Of a stretch of 64,000 nucleotides of DNA, positions 21,672 to 31,845 are shown piece by piece. This DNA is from Nitzschia sp. pyKryTriq1 (taxonomy: Eukaryota; Bacillariophyta; Bacillariophyceae; Bacillariales; Bacillariaceae). Where the stretch lies: the NCBI GenBank assembly GCA_956465555.1, contig OY101125.1, positions 64,501 through 128,500 on the forward strand, written 5' to 3'. Position numbers and translations under genes: made by a program. Each line of letters starts with the position of its first letter. The first letter of the stretch is position 1. The notes beneath the pieces were generated by a model, which made no database searches, had not been told where the DNA came from, and saw nothing but the letters and a program-made list of their open reading frames with translations.

Positions 21672-21679
21672 TGACGTCA
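21672..21679. promoter_or_regulatory. CRE-like TGACGTCA palindrome
   Basis: A full bZIP/CRE palindrome 387 bp upstream of the plastid-protein ATG at 22066. Related elements act as CO2/cAMP-responsive sites in Phaeodactylum promoters. The role here is only inferred, since an 8-mer can occur by chance. Confidence 0.4.
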
Positions 21680-22065
21680 GTTCGATGCATGCCACGCACC
21701 CACTCGCGCGAGTGCGTTTGTGGCGAACGGGGTGCAGATGGCAAGGGCATATCTGAAACTTCAATCCGACAGCTGGACCGAACAATTTCCCGCAATATTT
21801 ACCCAATCAAAAGCCAGAAAGACGGCCACGTCCGTCGAAAGAAGAAGCAGGATGTACCGTAGTGAGAGAAATAATAGACGGAAGAGTCAAGAATAAGCGA
21901 TAGCTACTGTACCAGGTAGCTGAAGCACGCTGGAGATGTTGTTGTGCATGCACGATCAAGCAGGGGAGGGACAAAGAAGTGCTGCCACATCCTACATCCT
22001 CTTCTTTTTTCTTGCTTTTTCGTCACATCTGTCTGCATTGAATACACACATCCATCAAGAAGACC

Positions 22066-23582
22066 GTGATGATGACGATGATGAACCCCACCAGTACTAC
22101 TACTCGCCCCACCGCTGCCTTGTTGGCCGTGTTGATGCTGCTGGCGGCAGGAGGAGGAGGAGGAGACGTCCACGCGTTTGTTCTTCCAAGTTCTGGTACT
22201 GCTGCTACTACTACTGGTGCTGGTCCGAGTTTTCGTACCTGTACACCATCATGTAGTACCTGTACCGGTACATCCCAGACGATCTTGCACAGCACCCGCC
22301 AAGCCACGTCTCCATACGACCCCGTGGCCTCCTCGGGCCCTTCGTGGAACGGACAGCGATGGGAAGGACAAGCGCGCACGTTCCAACAAGAATTCGATCG
22401 CAATCGAGAGCGGCAGCAGGAAGGGCGGCCGTACTTTCCTACACCGCAACAGCAACCGGCCGCTCCCATGGTTCGGTACAGCGATCTGTCGGAACGCGAG
22501 AGGGAATCTCTAGGGGGAGGCGCCACGAGCAACAGCTACTACGGACGTAGTACTTCGTCATTAGGCTACGACATGGCACCTCTGCCTCCTCCCCCGGCCG
22601 TCGAACTCCCCATGAATTCCAAAGACATCCAGGGTGGGTCGAGGGGCACTTGGTCGTCCGACGGAAGGGCCAATCACGATCAAGTTCAGGTCACCATGAC
22701 CACCGATGGGCGTCCTCTGTCTTGTGATGTGGAAGTGTACCAGGGTCCCGACAATACGCCCCAGCGCATGCGCATCTTTAGTGAAGACGGTCGCCGTCGT
22801 CCCTTTACGACCATCATTCAAACACCTCAAGGGGCGGCCAAGACAAGTTCGCTCTTTTACAATCCTTATAATCTTCGAGACTCTGCCTCCTCCTCTGCAA
22901 CCTCCATGGCTGCTGCGGGAGGAACAAGTCATTCCATTTCCATTATTAATCGAGGTCCCATGGAATTTCCCATTTCGGCCGGCGTCGAAGGGATCGGAAC
23001 GACCGATCCGGAAGAACGTGCTGCCAAAATGGCAGATTATTCCGGTCGAGCGCGGTTGCATGGCAAGAACGAAGAAATTCATGGCGGACATTTGAAGACG
23101 TATCCCTTTGATCCATCTGTGGCCAGTGTCGAAGTCCGGATTCAATCTCAAGGCCTTCCCATTATGGCTGTCGTAGAACTCTGGCAGGTACGTGCGTTGT
23201 TGTTACGTCGAAAGATACAAGTCAATCCAAAAATGCAACACCACTTCTTGTTCTTACCTTACCCTTTTTGTATCATGATTGTGAAATAAAAAAAATCCAT
23301 CCACAGGGACCGGGTGATGTCAAGACAGTCGCCCAAGTGTATTGTGACGATGGTCGATCCAAACCTTTTTCGGCCATTATTGAAACCCCCGGATCGGGCA
23401 ACACCATTGCCATTCGCAATGTAGGACCTACTGCCTACCCCATTGAAGCTATTTTGGATGTTTACAGTGTCGACAACTCGGCGTATTCGTACCGATACCC
23501 CACTTCTTCTTCTTTCGCTAACAACGGCAGCGGCAGCGGCAGTACTGACAGCAATGGAATGCCATTTTTTGGTCGATACTAA
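22066..23582 (+). CDS. Plastid-targeted protein with duplicated beta-rich domain
   Basis: Exons 22066-23187 and 23307-23582 (intron 119 bp, GTACGT...CACAG, phase 0), 465 residues. A signal peptide ends at Ala37|Phe38 (DVHA|FVLPSS), the bipartite plastid presequence junction. After a disordered linker, two related segments appear: DVEVYQGPDNTPQRMRIFSE with DGRRRPFTTIIQTP (about 220-260), and VELWQGPGDVKTVAQVY with DDGRSKPFSAIIETP (about 370-405). Each is followed by a segment ending in a NxGPxxxPI motif (INRGPMEFPI, IRNVGPTAYPI). The intron falls exactly inside the second WQ|GPG motif. I do not recognise a named family. The internal duplication suggests a beta-sandwich repeat of unknown function in the stroma. 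Several nearby Met codons make the exact start uncertain by a few residues. Confidence 0.75.
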
Positions 23583-23953
23583 GAAGAAATTTCATGGGGA
23601 GAGACGAGTACTACTTGTAGCTAGTAGTCGAAGACCAGACTACTCGCACTTGTAGCAAGGGAAGAACAAAGACCGACGGACTGACTGACTGTCTGACTGA
23701 CTTGCTGTCTGATTGTTGCTGTCTGTCTGTCTGTTGTTATTGTACACTAGTTAGAAAGAGTATGTTATATTATTATAAACAACTACAACTACGCACACTA
23801 CACTACTACATTACTTATCCTTTGTTGCTTCATGCTGTACCTCTGTAATGAAGTAATACCGTAGTAGTACAGGTATATAGCATATAGATATAAGAACCTC
23901 TACAGTATTTTTTCTTATCATCTTGACACATCATAATATTGTTATTATTATGA
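23583..23953. other. Intergenic, convergent genes
   Basis: Contains a run of GACTGACTGTCTGACTGAC-type simple repeats near 23670-23740 and AT-rich sequence. No gene seen. Confidence 0.6.
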
Positions 23954-25192
23954 TTACCTATATAAATACTTTTGAATGAAATGCGTGCTTTGTCGTTCTA
24001 CCGGACGCAATGTAAATCGATAGACCTTGGGACCACCACCACCATGACCAGCGCCTGAAGATGGCGATGATGATTGGTATGTATAATCGATACATTGATA
24101 CAATCCCTCATATCGATATTCCAAGGACGATGATGATGATGATGATGGTCCTCTTTTGTGATGGATCCGTCGTAAGACTCGAATGAAATCTCCCGTCGCA
24201 CAAGATTGAATCAAGGACGCATTGGCCACGGTTTCTTGTTGATCACTAACTTGAATGCCCTTTTTATCCAAACCTCCCATGCCCGTGTATTGAATGATAC
24301 CACTACCACTACCACTAGTAGTAGTAGTAAAGGCAGCAGTAGTAGTAGTAGTTTCCTTTTCTTTTTCTTCTTCTTCTTTGTCGTCATACTTTCCCGACAT
24401 GCACACGGCAAAACAGGATTGTCCCTTTTCGGCATCAATACCCGACAAAATGCTGGTATGAATTCCCAAAATGGCCGCTTCTCCTCTTCCTCGCACAATC
24501 AATCCGATTGGAACATGATCGATATTTCCATGCACTTTGTTTCTCATCATCTTTCGCAGTTCCTTGTAGGCGACCATGTCGGGTTTGGCCTGTTTGGGAA
24601 CTTGATGATTCGTCAATTCGAATTGTCGTTTGCGAAAGGCACGAAGGATTTGAAGGGGCTGTTCGCGGCATCCCATTTGGGCGTTCCAATGAAGGATAAT
24701 GGCATGCGCACGTTCGACCAAGTTGTGAATCATCATGATATTCATATTCATATTCATATTCACATTCACATTATTACTACCACTACTACTGTTCTCCTCC
24801 TCCTTGTCAAGTCCTGCTACTACTTGTGGTTGTAGCTTGGACAACTTCCCCACGGGTTTTCCCGCCTTGGAAGCTTGCAGCAAGTCAAAGGTCATGGGGT
24901 GGACTTGTAGGAGCTCGTCGAGGAGACTGTGGCACTCGCGGATGCAGGTTTCGAGTTGCTGTTGATGTTGTTGTTGTGCTTGTCCTCCTTGACCTCCTTG
25001 ACCTCCTTGTCCTCCTTCACCTTGCTGTCCTCGTAGCAACTGCTGGAGCGTCTTGACCGTCGACAACAGAGGAGCTTGCACTTGCTGGAGCTTGGAGAGT
25101 TGGACGGAGGTTCGTGACGTTTGTGATGTTTGGGGAGCCGCGGCTCCTGATGAGGCTTGGTCTTTGACTTTGACTTTGACTTTGTCTGCCAT
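23954..25192 (-). CDS. SRA/YDG-domain protein (stand-alone methyl-DNA reader)
   Basis: A 412-residue single-exon gene. The C-terminal half (about 225-400) carries the SRA (SAD/YDG) signatures in order: HVPIGLIVRGRGEAAILGIH, the GID...G..CFAVCMSGKYDD core, IIQYTGMGGLDKK, QETVANASLIQS, FIRVLRRIHH, YEGLYQCIDYTY and VYRFTLRPVE. SRA domains bind hemimethylated or 5-methylcytosine DNA, flipping the base (UHRF1, SUVH). The N-terminal half is low complexity (GQGG, NVNMNM repeats, Lys/Val-rich start) with a helical DELLQVHPMTFDLL segment. No RING, PHD, Tudor or SET partner is present, so it is an SRA-only protein. An acidic/Thr-rich insertion splits the domain at about 280-310. A nuclear role is inferred. 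Confidence 0.88.
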   Translation of the reverse strand: MADKVKVKVKDQASSGAAAPQTSQTSRTSVQLSKLQQVQAPLLSTVKTLQQLLRGQQGEGGQGGQGGQGGQAQQQHQQQLETCIRECHSLLDELLQVHPMTFDLLQASKAGKPVGKLSKLQPQVVAGLDKEEENSSSGSNNVNVNMNMNMNIMMIHNLVERAHAIILHWNAQMGCREQPLQILRAFRKRQFELTNHQVPKQAKPDMVAYKELRKMMRNKVHGNIDHVPIGLIVRGRGEAAILGIHTSILSGIDAEKGQSCFAVCMSGKYDDKEEEEKEKETTTTTAAFTTTTSGSGSGIIQYTGMGGLDKKGIQVSDQQETVANASLIQSCATGDFIRVLRRIHHKRGPSSSSSSSLEYRYEGLYQCIDYTYQSSSPSSGAGHGGGGPKVYRFTLRPVERQSTHFIQKYLYR

Positions 25193-25785
25193 GCTTATCC
25201 AACTTAATATGGTCTACGGTACGACTATACGAATAATACACGTACTGGAACCTCTTTCATGCCATGATGAGGTACGACGAGTAGAGGAGAAGAAATAATG
25301 AGAAACACAATGAGGAGTGCATGCGATGAGGAGCATCAAAAGCATATCGCATCGCATCGCATCGCGATCATCATCGTCGATGAGATGAAAAAGGGGGAAA
25401 ACTAAACTCAACGGCTCATTTTCACACTTGGGTCATTTCAGTCGTTCAACATTCATTGAGAAAAATAGACCTCGCAGCTCGCAACAAACATCTTACTAAT
25501 GAAAGCCGTGGAGCGAAGCACAGACGGAAGAGTGTCGTCAGTCGTCAGTCGTTTGGATGAGTTCATCGGGCCGAAAGATCCAATCACAACAACCGCACCT
25601 TTGGGCACAAAACACATCATCGAGATCGCATGCATCACAACAACAACAACATCACATCAAAATCATCATCAAAGGTTCGCAAAAGAGTCCAAAGATTCTT
25701 AGGACAATAGCTTTTGTGGTACCGTACTTCTTCTTCACCTGCTACAATACAATACAATACAATACTTGTACTTTGTGGTGCAATC
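25193..25785. other. Intergenic between divergent genes
   Basis: Contains a short CGCAT tandem run near 25345-25365 and ACAATACAATACAAT near 25745. The small frames here have no support. Confidence 0.6.
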
Positions 25786-27687
25786 ATGAAGACCTTTTCT
25801 GCTGCGTTGGTGTTGGTGGTTTCTTACCTGTTCTTGTCGGTGTCGGTCTCTGGGTTCGCCCCGGTGTCAACGACGACGACAAGGACGACGACGACGACGA
25901 CGACAAGATCTGGCTCATCTGTATCTATATCTACATCTACATCTACATCTACATCTGCATTGCAGAGTCACAACCACAACCACAACCACAATAACCACAA
26001 TAACCACAATGTGGCTTCGTGGGTTGGCAAGGCAGCGGCTACGGCGGCCATGACGGGTGCCTTGTGGGGTGCCCCGTCGCTTCTCGCTCAACAAGCCTCA
26101 TCTTCTTATTCTTATTCTTCATCTTCTTATTCTTCTGATGCATCACCTTTTACTACTAGATTGTTTGTCGCTTCGGCCGTCGAAAAGGCTTCCGGAACAG
26201 GATCCAGAGTCAACAAGGATGCCGATTCACTACTTCGTCTCGGTTTGCCCATTCAAAGCAAGGAGGTACGTACTTTTTACTCTACTCTACTCTACTGTAC
26301 TGTACTACTGTACCTGTAGTACGGACCCTGCATACTGTATAGCTCCATACTTGCAAGCGAGCGATTGTGTACTCATGCCATGCAACGTCTCACTAATCCA
26401 TCCATCTATCCATCTCTCTCCATCTCTCTCCATCTCTCTCCATCTCTCTCCATCTCTCTCTCTCAACTACTACTACTACTACTACTACTACACTACTATA
26501 TATTTTATTTGACAGGCCCGCAGTTTGCAAGACGCCTTGGAGACGGTCCGGTATGACATTCAGAGTAAACGCAAAAATGCCGCACTCGATGGACTCAAGA
26601 AATCCAAAACATTCTTGACGGGCAAGACGGCCGACAAGATGGTCGCTAGTTGTCGAGAAGCCAATGTATGCACCCAACTATTAAAGGATATTGGCGAAAC
26701 ACTCGGCCCCTTGCAGGGGGCTGTCCAAGATAGTATTGATGCCTTTACGGGAAGTGAACAAGAACGCGATGCTTTGGATAAGGCCTATAAAGCGCAATTA
26801 AAGGCGACCGATCTTTTGACACAATTGCAAGAACAAATGGTACCCGCCGACTATGTCACACCCGTCCCAGACGAGTACAGTGATTTGCCGCAGTTGAAGA
26901 AGCGTGCGACCGTGGAAATGATTTTGAAAAAGGGAGAACAATCAGGAGGAGGTCAGTTCGATATCAACGGAGTCAACTTCCCACAAGCAAAATTGGTCAT
27001 GGTCATTGATGGATACACAGGTATGTACGAACGAACGAACGAACGAACAAACGAGCATTCAAACACACACTCAATACGAGCATAGAATTTGGAATTATAT
27101 TCACACTCAAACTTACATTCATATTCATTCCCCCATCCTACTCTATTCTCTAACTAGCACCGGTAACGGGAGGAAACTTTGTCGATTTGGTGCAAAAGGG
27201 ATTCTACAACAACATGAAGATTCAACGAAGTGATGGATTTGTCGTTCAGACCGGTCAGCCCAGTGATGGTGGAAAAGCCATTGGATACGTGGGAAAGGCC
27301 AGCAAGTCGATTGGTGCCGGACCCAATGGCGAACGATTGATTCCTACCGAGATTTTTATTCGCGGCGACAAGGGTCCTATTTACGAATCCACAATTGAAG
27401 ACGAAGGCCGAGGCGGAGAAGCGACCGTCCTACCCTTTAGTAGTTACGGAGCCATGGGATGGGCGCGGGATGAATACGATGTAAATTCGGGCAGTTCGCA
27501 GTTCTTTTGGTTGTTGTTTGATTCGGATTTGACTCCGGCGGGAAAGAATGTTCTAGATGGAAGGTATCCTTGTTTTGGATACGTGGTCGAAGGAGCGGAT
27601 TTCTTGCAAGATATCAAGGAAGGAGACGTGATCGTCTCAGCCAAGGTGACGCAAGGACTCGAATATTTGCAACAACCCAAAGAGTAG
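25786..27687 (+). CDS. Thylakoid-lumen cyclophilin, CYP38/TLP40 type
   Basis: Three exons: 25786-26265, 26516-27020 and 27158-27687 (phases 0 and 1), 504 residues. The leader has a signal peptide ending SVSG|FAPVS and a second Ala-rich hydrophobic segment (VGKAAATAAMTGALWG) fitting thylakoid transfer. Residues about 160-290 form the helical bundle of CYP38 (ARSLQDALETVRYDIQSKRK, LKDIGETLGPLQGAVQ), with a conserved VPADYVTPVPDEYSDLPQLK linker. The cyclophilin domain follows: VMVIDGYTAPVTGGNFVDLV, FYNNMKIQRSDGFVVQTG, SSQFFWLLFD and FGYVVEGADFLQDI. In plants this protein helps assemble photosystem II; the role here is inferred from the family. The first intron holds a long CTCTCCAT repeat. Confidence 0.92.
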
Positions 27688-28362
27688 GTATGTACAACAA
27701 TCTGTAGTGAATGATGTACCAGGTACTGTAGTACTCGTAGAAGCGGTGGAATGAGAACTGTAGCTACCGTCTGCTGAAGTTCTGGCTTGCTCTATTGGAG
27801 TACCGGTAGAACGGTCTACTACTAGTACTACTACTCTAGAGAGTAGAGAGATGACATAATATCTACTACTACTAGTAGTAGTAGTAGTAGTAGCTACTAC
27901 TTCTGGTAGAGTTTTAGAGACGAACATTATTATTTTTCAGCAACCGAAAGTTCATTCCGATGAGTCGACAGGTTTCTCGAATTAGGAATTCTGATTGGCT
28001 CCAATTTGAATTTTGTGGCGAAGGCCAGGCACCGGCCGAGCGAGGACGCCAAACGGAAAATTGAATTCAGAATTCCGAGCGAGCGCCGGCACGCCATGAT
28101 TGATGATGATGATTCAGCCCACCCCGCCCGTGTGCGTTGGATCATGATGTGGTTGCTGCGCCGCGCTATGTATGCGTTGCATTTATGCGTTGTTTGAGAT
28201 GAGAGTAGTGATTGATTGATGTTTGGTGTTGTTGGAATTGAATTGAATTGAATTGAATTGAATTGTGACAACAACATCAACATCAACATCAACAGCATCA
28301 TTGTACCGGTATTGTTTGTCCTTGACGTCTCTCGCCTTCATTGGTAGTTAACAGAAAATAAG
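27688..28362. other. Intergenic
   Basis: Holds a self-complementary CTACTACTAGTAGTAG cluster near 27815-27900 and a GAATT pentamer run near 28235-28264. No gene supported. Confidence 0.65.
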
Positions 28363-29520
28363 ATGTCAAGCGAAGCGACCGCGGGCCAGATCCCCGATGT
28401 CTACGGACAAGTGCACCCGGTGGAAACGCCCGAGCTGCTGGCCGCCAAGCGCCTAGAAATGGAAGTCGAGCTGGAGCAGATTCCTCCGGAAGAGAAGCAA
28501 GCGTGGATGCAAGCGCTAGCCAAGTGCGACGAGTCCTTGGTGGGCGACGAAGCAAAGCTCAAGTTCCTCCGATGCGAGGTATTCAATGCCGATGTAAGTT
28601 CTCGTACAGTGCTGGTACTGCAGAACTACAGTACTACAGTACTGACTGTGGGAGAGGGGTGGACCACCTCCCTACTAGTAGTGCATGTACTCCTGGTACC
28701 AGGTACCAGGCACTGCATATGGCACTACAGCATCCCGTAAATGAAACTGTAACTCACACTTGACCCCGGCCATTTCCTTCTCTATTAGCTCGCTGCCAAA
28801 AGACTCATCAAATACTGGAAGAAACGAGTCGAGATCTTTGGCCCTACCAAAGCTTTTGAACCCATTTCGCTCGCCGAAGGTATGAGCGACGACGAAATCG
28901 CCGTTGGATTGGGTGTCATGACGCTGTTGCCCGCACAAGATCCCAGCGGCCGTTCCATCGTCTATTGGGACCCTAGTTTCTTGGACTCGTCCAAATACTC
29001 TATCAACAGTATGGTTCGGGCATTTTGGTGCGTACAAGTCTTAGTATTCGTACAGGATGCTAAAAACTGGGCACTTTGTCACACCTCTCGCTCACTCACT
29101 CACTCAATTGACCTTACTTTCAGGTATGTCTTGCATGCGGCATTGGAGCCAACCAGCGCACAACAACACGGTATCCTAGTCATTGTGGATCCTCAACGGG
29201 CCAGTATCACTCAATTCGATTCGTCCATTGGAAAACTATTTGGAGGAGCCATGAGTGGAGTCCTGCCACTTCGATTGTCGGGAATCCATATCTGCTACCC
29301 GCCGTATTTTGTCAGTATGGTGCTGCCGATTGTCAAAATGTTTATGCCGGAGCGAATGCAAAAAAGAATTCAATTCCACAGCGGATCCAAAGAAGTTGTC
29401 ATCCGAAAGTTGGATCAAAACTTCGGACTGACATCGGCCATGCTGCCCGAAGAAATTGGTGGATTGCTGGAGCTAGATCACCAAGGGTGGCTTGCCAAGC
29501 GAAGAGAAGAAGGAAAATAA
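28363..29520 (+). CDS. CRAL-TRIO (Sec14-like) lipid-binding protein
   Basis: Three exons: 28363-28593, 28789-29027 and 29124-29520 (phases 0 and 2), 288 residues. The N-terminal CRAL-TRIO-N helices include LKFLRCEVFNADLAAKRL and YWKKRVEIFG. The lipid-binding domain shows GILVIVDPQRASITQFD, LPLRLSGIHICYPPYFVSMV, PIVKMFMPERMQKRIQFHSG and a closing helix with MLPEEIGG, the usual end of the fold. No signal peptide is seen, so it is probably a cytosolic carrier for phosphoinositides or other hydrophobic ligands; the ligand is unknown. Exon 2 ends TTTTG|GTGCGT, restoring Trp-Tyr-Val-Leu-His across the splice. Confidence 0.9.
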
Positions 29521-29919
29521 ATACCTGTACGGAGCACTCTGCTCCGACTTGTTGTACAGTACGAATGAACAGATGAATGGGTCATAAAATAACAATAATG
29601 TAGTCTACTAAAAGGCCTTGTCGTCTCGAAGGGGTTGGAGTGAATCAGTCGTATGAGTCGTATTTGTATTGAATCCTTTGAGTCGCCCAACATGTCGGAC
29701 TCGCTCCCGGGACAGACGAAAAAGATCCTACTCGGTCCTGTAGCCAAATAAATAATAGTCTAGTAGAGTAGTAAACAACGGGAGTGTAACACCATTCACA
29801 TTTTGACATATCCATATTCGTCCCTGTCATAGGCACGATCAGTGATAAACCATCATGTTCAGCACCAGCAGTGCTGCGAGCTGGTCGTTCTTGGAATCCA
29901 TCGTCAGAGCCTTATTCCT
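29521..29919. other. Intergenic, convergent genes
   Basis: Probably the facing 3' UTRs of the flanking genes. No coding signal seen. Confidence 0.6.
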
Positions 29920-31236
29920 TCACGAGGCCGGCTTTTCCAACTTTTGCTTTATCCACGAACCTCTCTTGTTCACCCACTCCCAATCCTCATTGTCCATTTT
30001 GTATTGCACCTGGCTGAAAAACTTCAACTCAATATCCTGGTACATTACAACCACGTTGGGAACTCCATTGTAGCGCAGAAGATACTTGAGGTCCCAGTTC
30101 CAATATCTCTGGCCACCAAATTGTTCATTGCCATGGTCTGTCGTGACCGTTCCTAGAAACGAGGCTTTATAGTAAACGCGGGCCTTCATGTAGCTCTCAA
30201 GAGCCAATACATCAACGGTCCTGGTCACGCCCTTGCCTGTCTTTGTGGGAAGGGGTTTGTCCTTGAGTAGAGCACGTAGTTTCTTGACGTCCTTCCAAAC
30301 TAAATCTCCTGTTTCTTCGTCCAACTTGCCAGCTGTTTGATCACTGCCAAGTTGAAAGGTGGTGCTGTCCATCCCGCGAAATTCCGCGATGATCTGAGAG
30401 TCTTCCGACTTTTTGCTCTTATTGAACAGCCCAATTGCCAAGGGATGCCCTTCCATCGGTCCTTTACGCAGGGAACTAACAACCTCCTTATCTCCTTTAT
30501 CCTTGAGAGCAGTTTCCAAGTCAGTTGAGTAGTCTAGCTGAAACTGTTCCAACAAGACTTCCTTCGTCCATTGATTGCTGACGTCGATCAACCCGGGTTG
30601 TAGATTCAGCTTGATGGGTTTCCACCCATACGTTCCAAAGGCATCGAATCCTTTCTTGACGTCATCCTTAATGTGAGCCGTTCTTGGAATGCAGTTCGGC
30701 ATCTCTAGCTTTTCTGGAAAGTTCTGCTCGAGGTAGCTTCTCAACCATTCCTTCAACTTGTCGCTGTCGACCTTCTCCACTTTGGCGAATCGTGCAATGT
30801 CTTCAAGTTCGGCTTTTCGGGAGTATCTGCCTGTGCTTTCAATTTTCATGGCATAAAATGTGTCACCAAACTCGTTCGAAGGCTTCCCAAGCTCTGCACT
30901 GCCCATACTCCTACCAAAGGTGGCCTGGCTGTCATTGACTGAGCCATCCTTGTCCTTGTCCTTCTCGACGGACTTTTCCAGGTCCAGACTTCCCATGGAG
31001 GCGTTTAAATCTCCGGTTTCTTCCTCGCCAACTCCAGCGCCAGCTGCCGGCGTTTCTTCATTCGAGGCACTCGCTTCTGTATCTTCGTTGGATTCCACCT
31101 TTAATTTTCGCTTGTCTTCGATGACTACTCCGGCAGGCACGTCTGATCTTCGCTCCATCGCCTCAGTCTGCTCCTTCGCCATCCCCTTGGGAACGATCGT
31201 CAACTTCACTTTCAAGGGCATCGTAGTGTCAAACAA
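29920..31236 (-). CDS. Uncharacterised 438-residue protein
   Basis: Single exon, uninterrupted. The first ~130 residues are charged and disordered (KRKLKVESNEDTEASASNEE, VEKDKDKDG). From about residue 125 a folded region begins: FGDTFYAMKIESTGRYSRKAE, YGWKPIKLNLQPGLIDV, MKARVYYKASFLGTV and YWNWDLKYLLRYNGVP, then NVVVMYQDIELKFFSQVQY. It is rich in alternating hydrophobic/aromatic residues, consistent with beta strands. No signal peptide or TM helix. I do not recognise the family. A first Met at codon 1 or at codon 6 (MPLKVKLTI) are both possible. Confidence 0.7.
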   Translation of the reverse strand: MFDTTMPLKVKLTIVPKGMAKEQTEAMERRSDVPAGVVIEDKRKLKVESNEDTEASASNEETPAAGAGVGEEETGDLNASMGSLDLEKSVEKDKDKDGSVNDSQATFGRSMGSAELGKPSNEFGDTFYAMKIESTGRYSRKAELEDIARFAKVEKVDSDKLKEWLRSYLEQNFPEKLEMPNCIPRTAHIKDDVKKGFDAFGTYGWKPIKLNLQPGLIDVSNQWTKEVLLEQFQLDYSTDLETALKDKGDKEVVSSLRKGPMEGHPLAIGLFNKSKKSEDSQIIAEFRGMDSTTFQLGSDQTAGKLDEETGDLVWKDVKKLRALLKDKPLPTKTGKGVTRTVDVLALESYMKARVYYKASFLGTVTTDHGNEQFGGQRYWNWDLKYLLRYNGVPNVVVMYQDIELKFFSQVQYKMDNEDWEWVNKRGSWIKQKLEKPAS

Positions 31237-31845
31237 AATGCAGGTATTCGTACTGTAGGTCCAGAAAGCAAGGGATGCGGCTAGGGATTTTTTATTCGAA
31301 TACTTCTACTTGTTCACTATAGAACTATAATAGAAGAATGAAGGCATGTTTCATCACAAACGAAGTGCCTTGGTTGTGTCTTGTGTTGTTGTTGAAGTGT
31401 GATGAAGAGATACCAGTATTAGAGCGAGGAGTCATTATTCTTCCGCGTCTCGGGGAGGTCATTATTTCCTTGTGTTGCCTTATATATGCCCTGAGTCATC
31501 AATGAGTCAGTCTTGCATGAACCTGGACTTGTCCGACCCAAATTCACCAGCACCAGGTACGGTACTGTCAGCATTCTACCACTATCCACTACTCCTACTA
31601 TCTACTCTCTACTACTCTACTAGTAGCTAGCTAGTAGAGTAGTAGTAGAGCAGTAGTCTACTACTCTACTCTAGTAGTAGAGTAGAAGAGTAGAGAGTAG
31701 CTACTACTACTCTAGTAGTAGTAGTAGTAGTAGTAGAGTAGAGTAGCTACTACTACTACTAGAGAGTAGCTAAAGCTATGATACCGGCAAGTAGTAGAAG
31801 AGAATAGTACCGAATGAGAAAATACAGACAGTAGTCCATGAGATT
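31237..31845. other. Intergenic rich in CTA/TAG triplets
   Basis: Divides two minus-strand genes. It is dominated by the self-complementary CTA/TAG array annotated separately; no gene seen. Confidence 0.65.
31574..31775. repeat. Self-complementary CTA/TAG array
   Basis: About 200 bp made almost only of CTACTACT and AGTAGTAG runs that alternate in orientation, so it can fold into several competing hairpins. Smaller versions occur near 8459, 27830, 50910 and elsewhere. Confidence 0.85.

Larger units (their letters stand above)
20847..22065. other. Intergenic between divergent genes
   Basis: No supported gene. Holds a 9-bp tandem repeat at 20944-20979 and a TGACGTCA site at 21672. The two flanking genes diverge, so both promoters should lie here. 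Confidence 0.6.

Noticed and set aside
30337-31258. Plus-strand frames inside the 29920-31236 gene
   Set aside because: Shadows of the longer minus-strand gene, which has coherent composition along its length.
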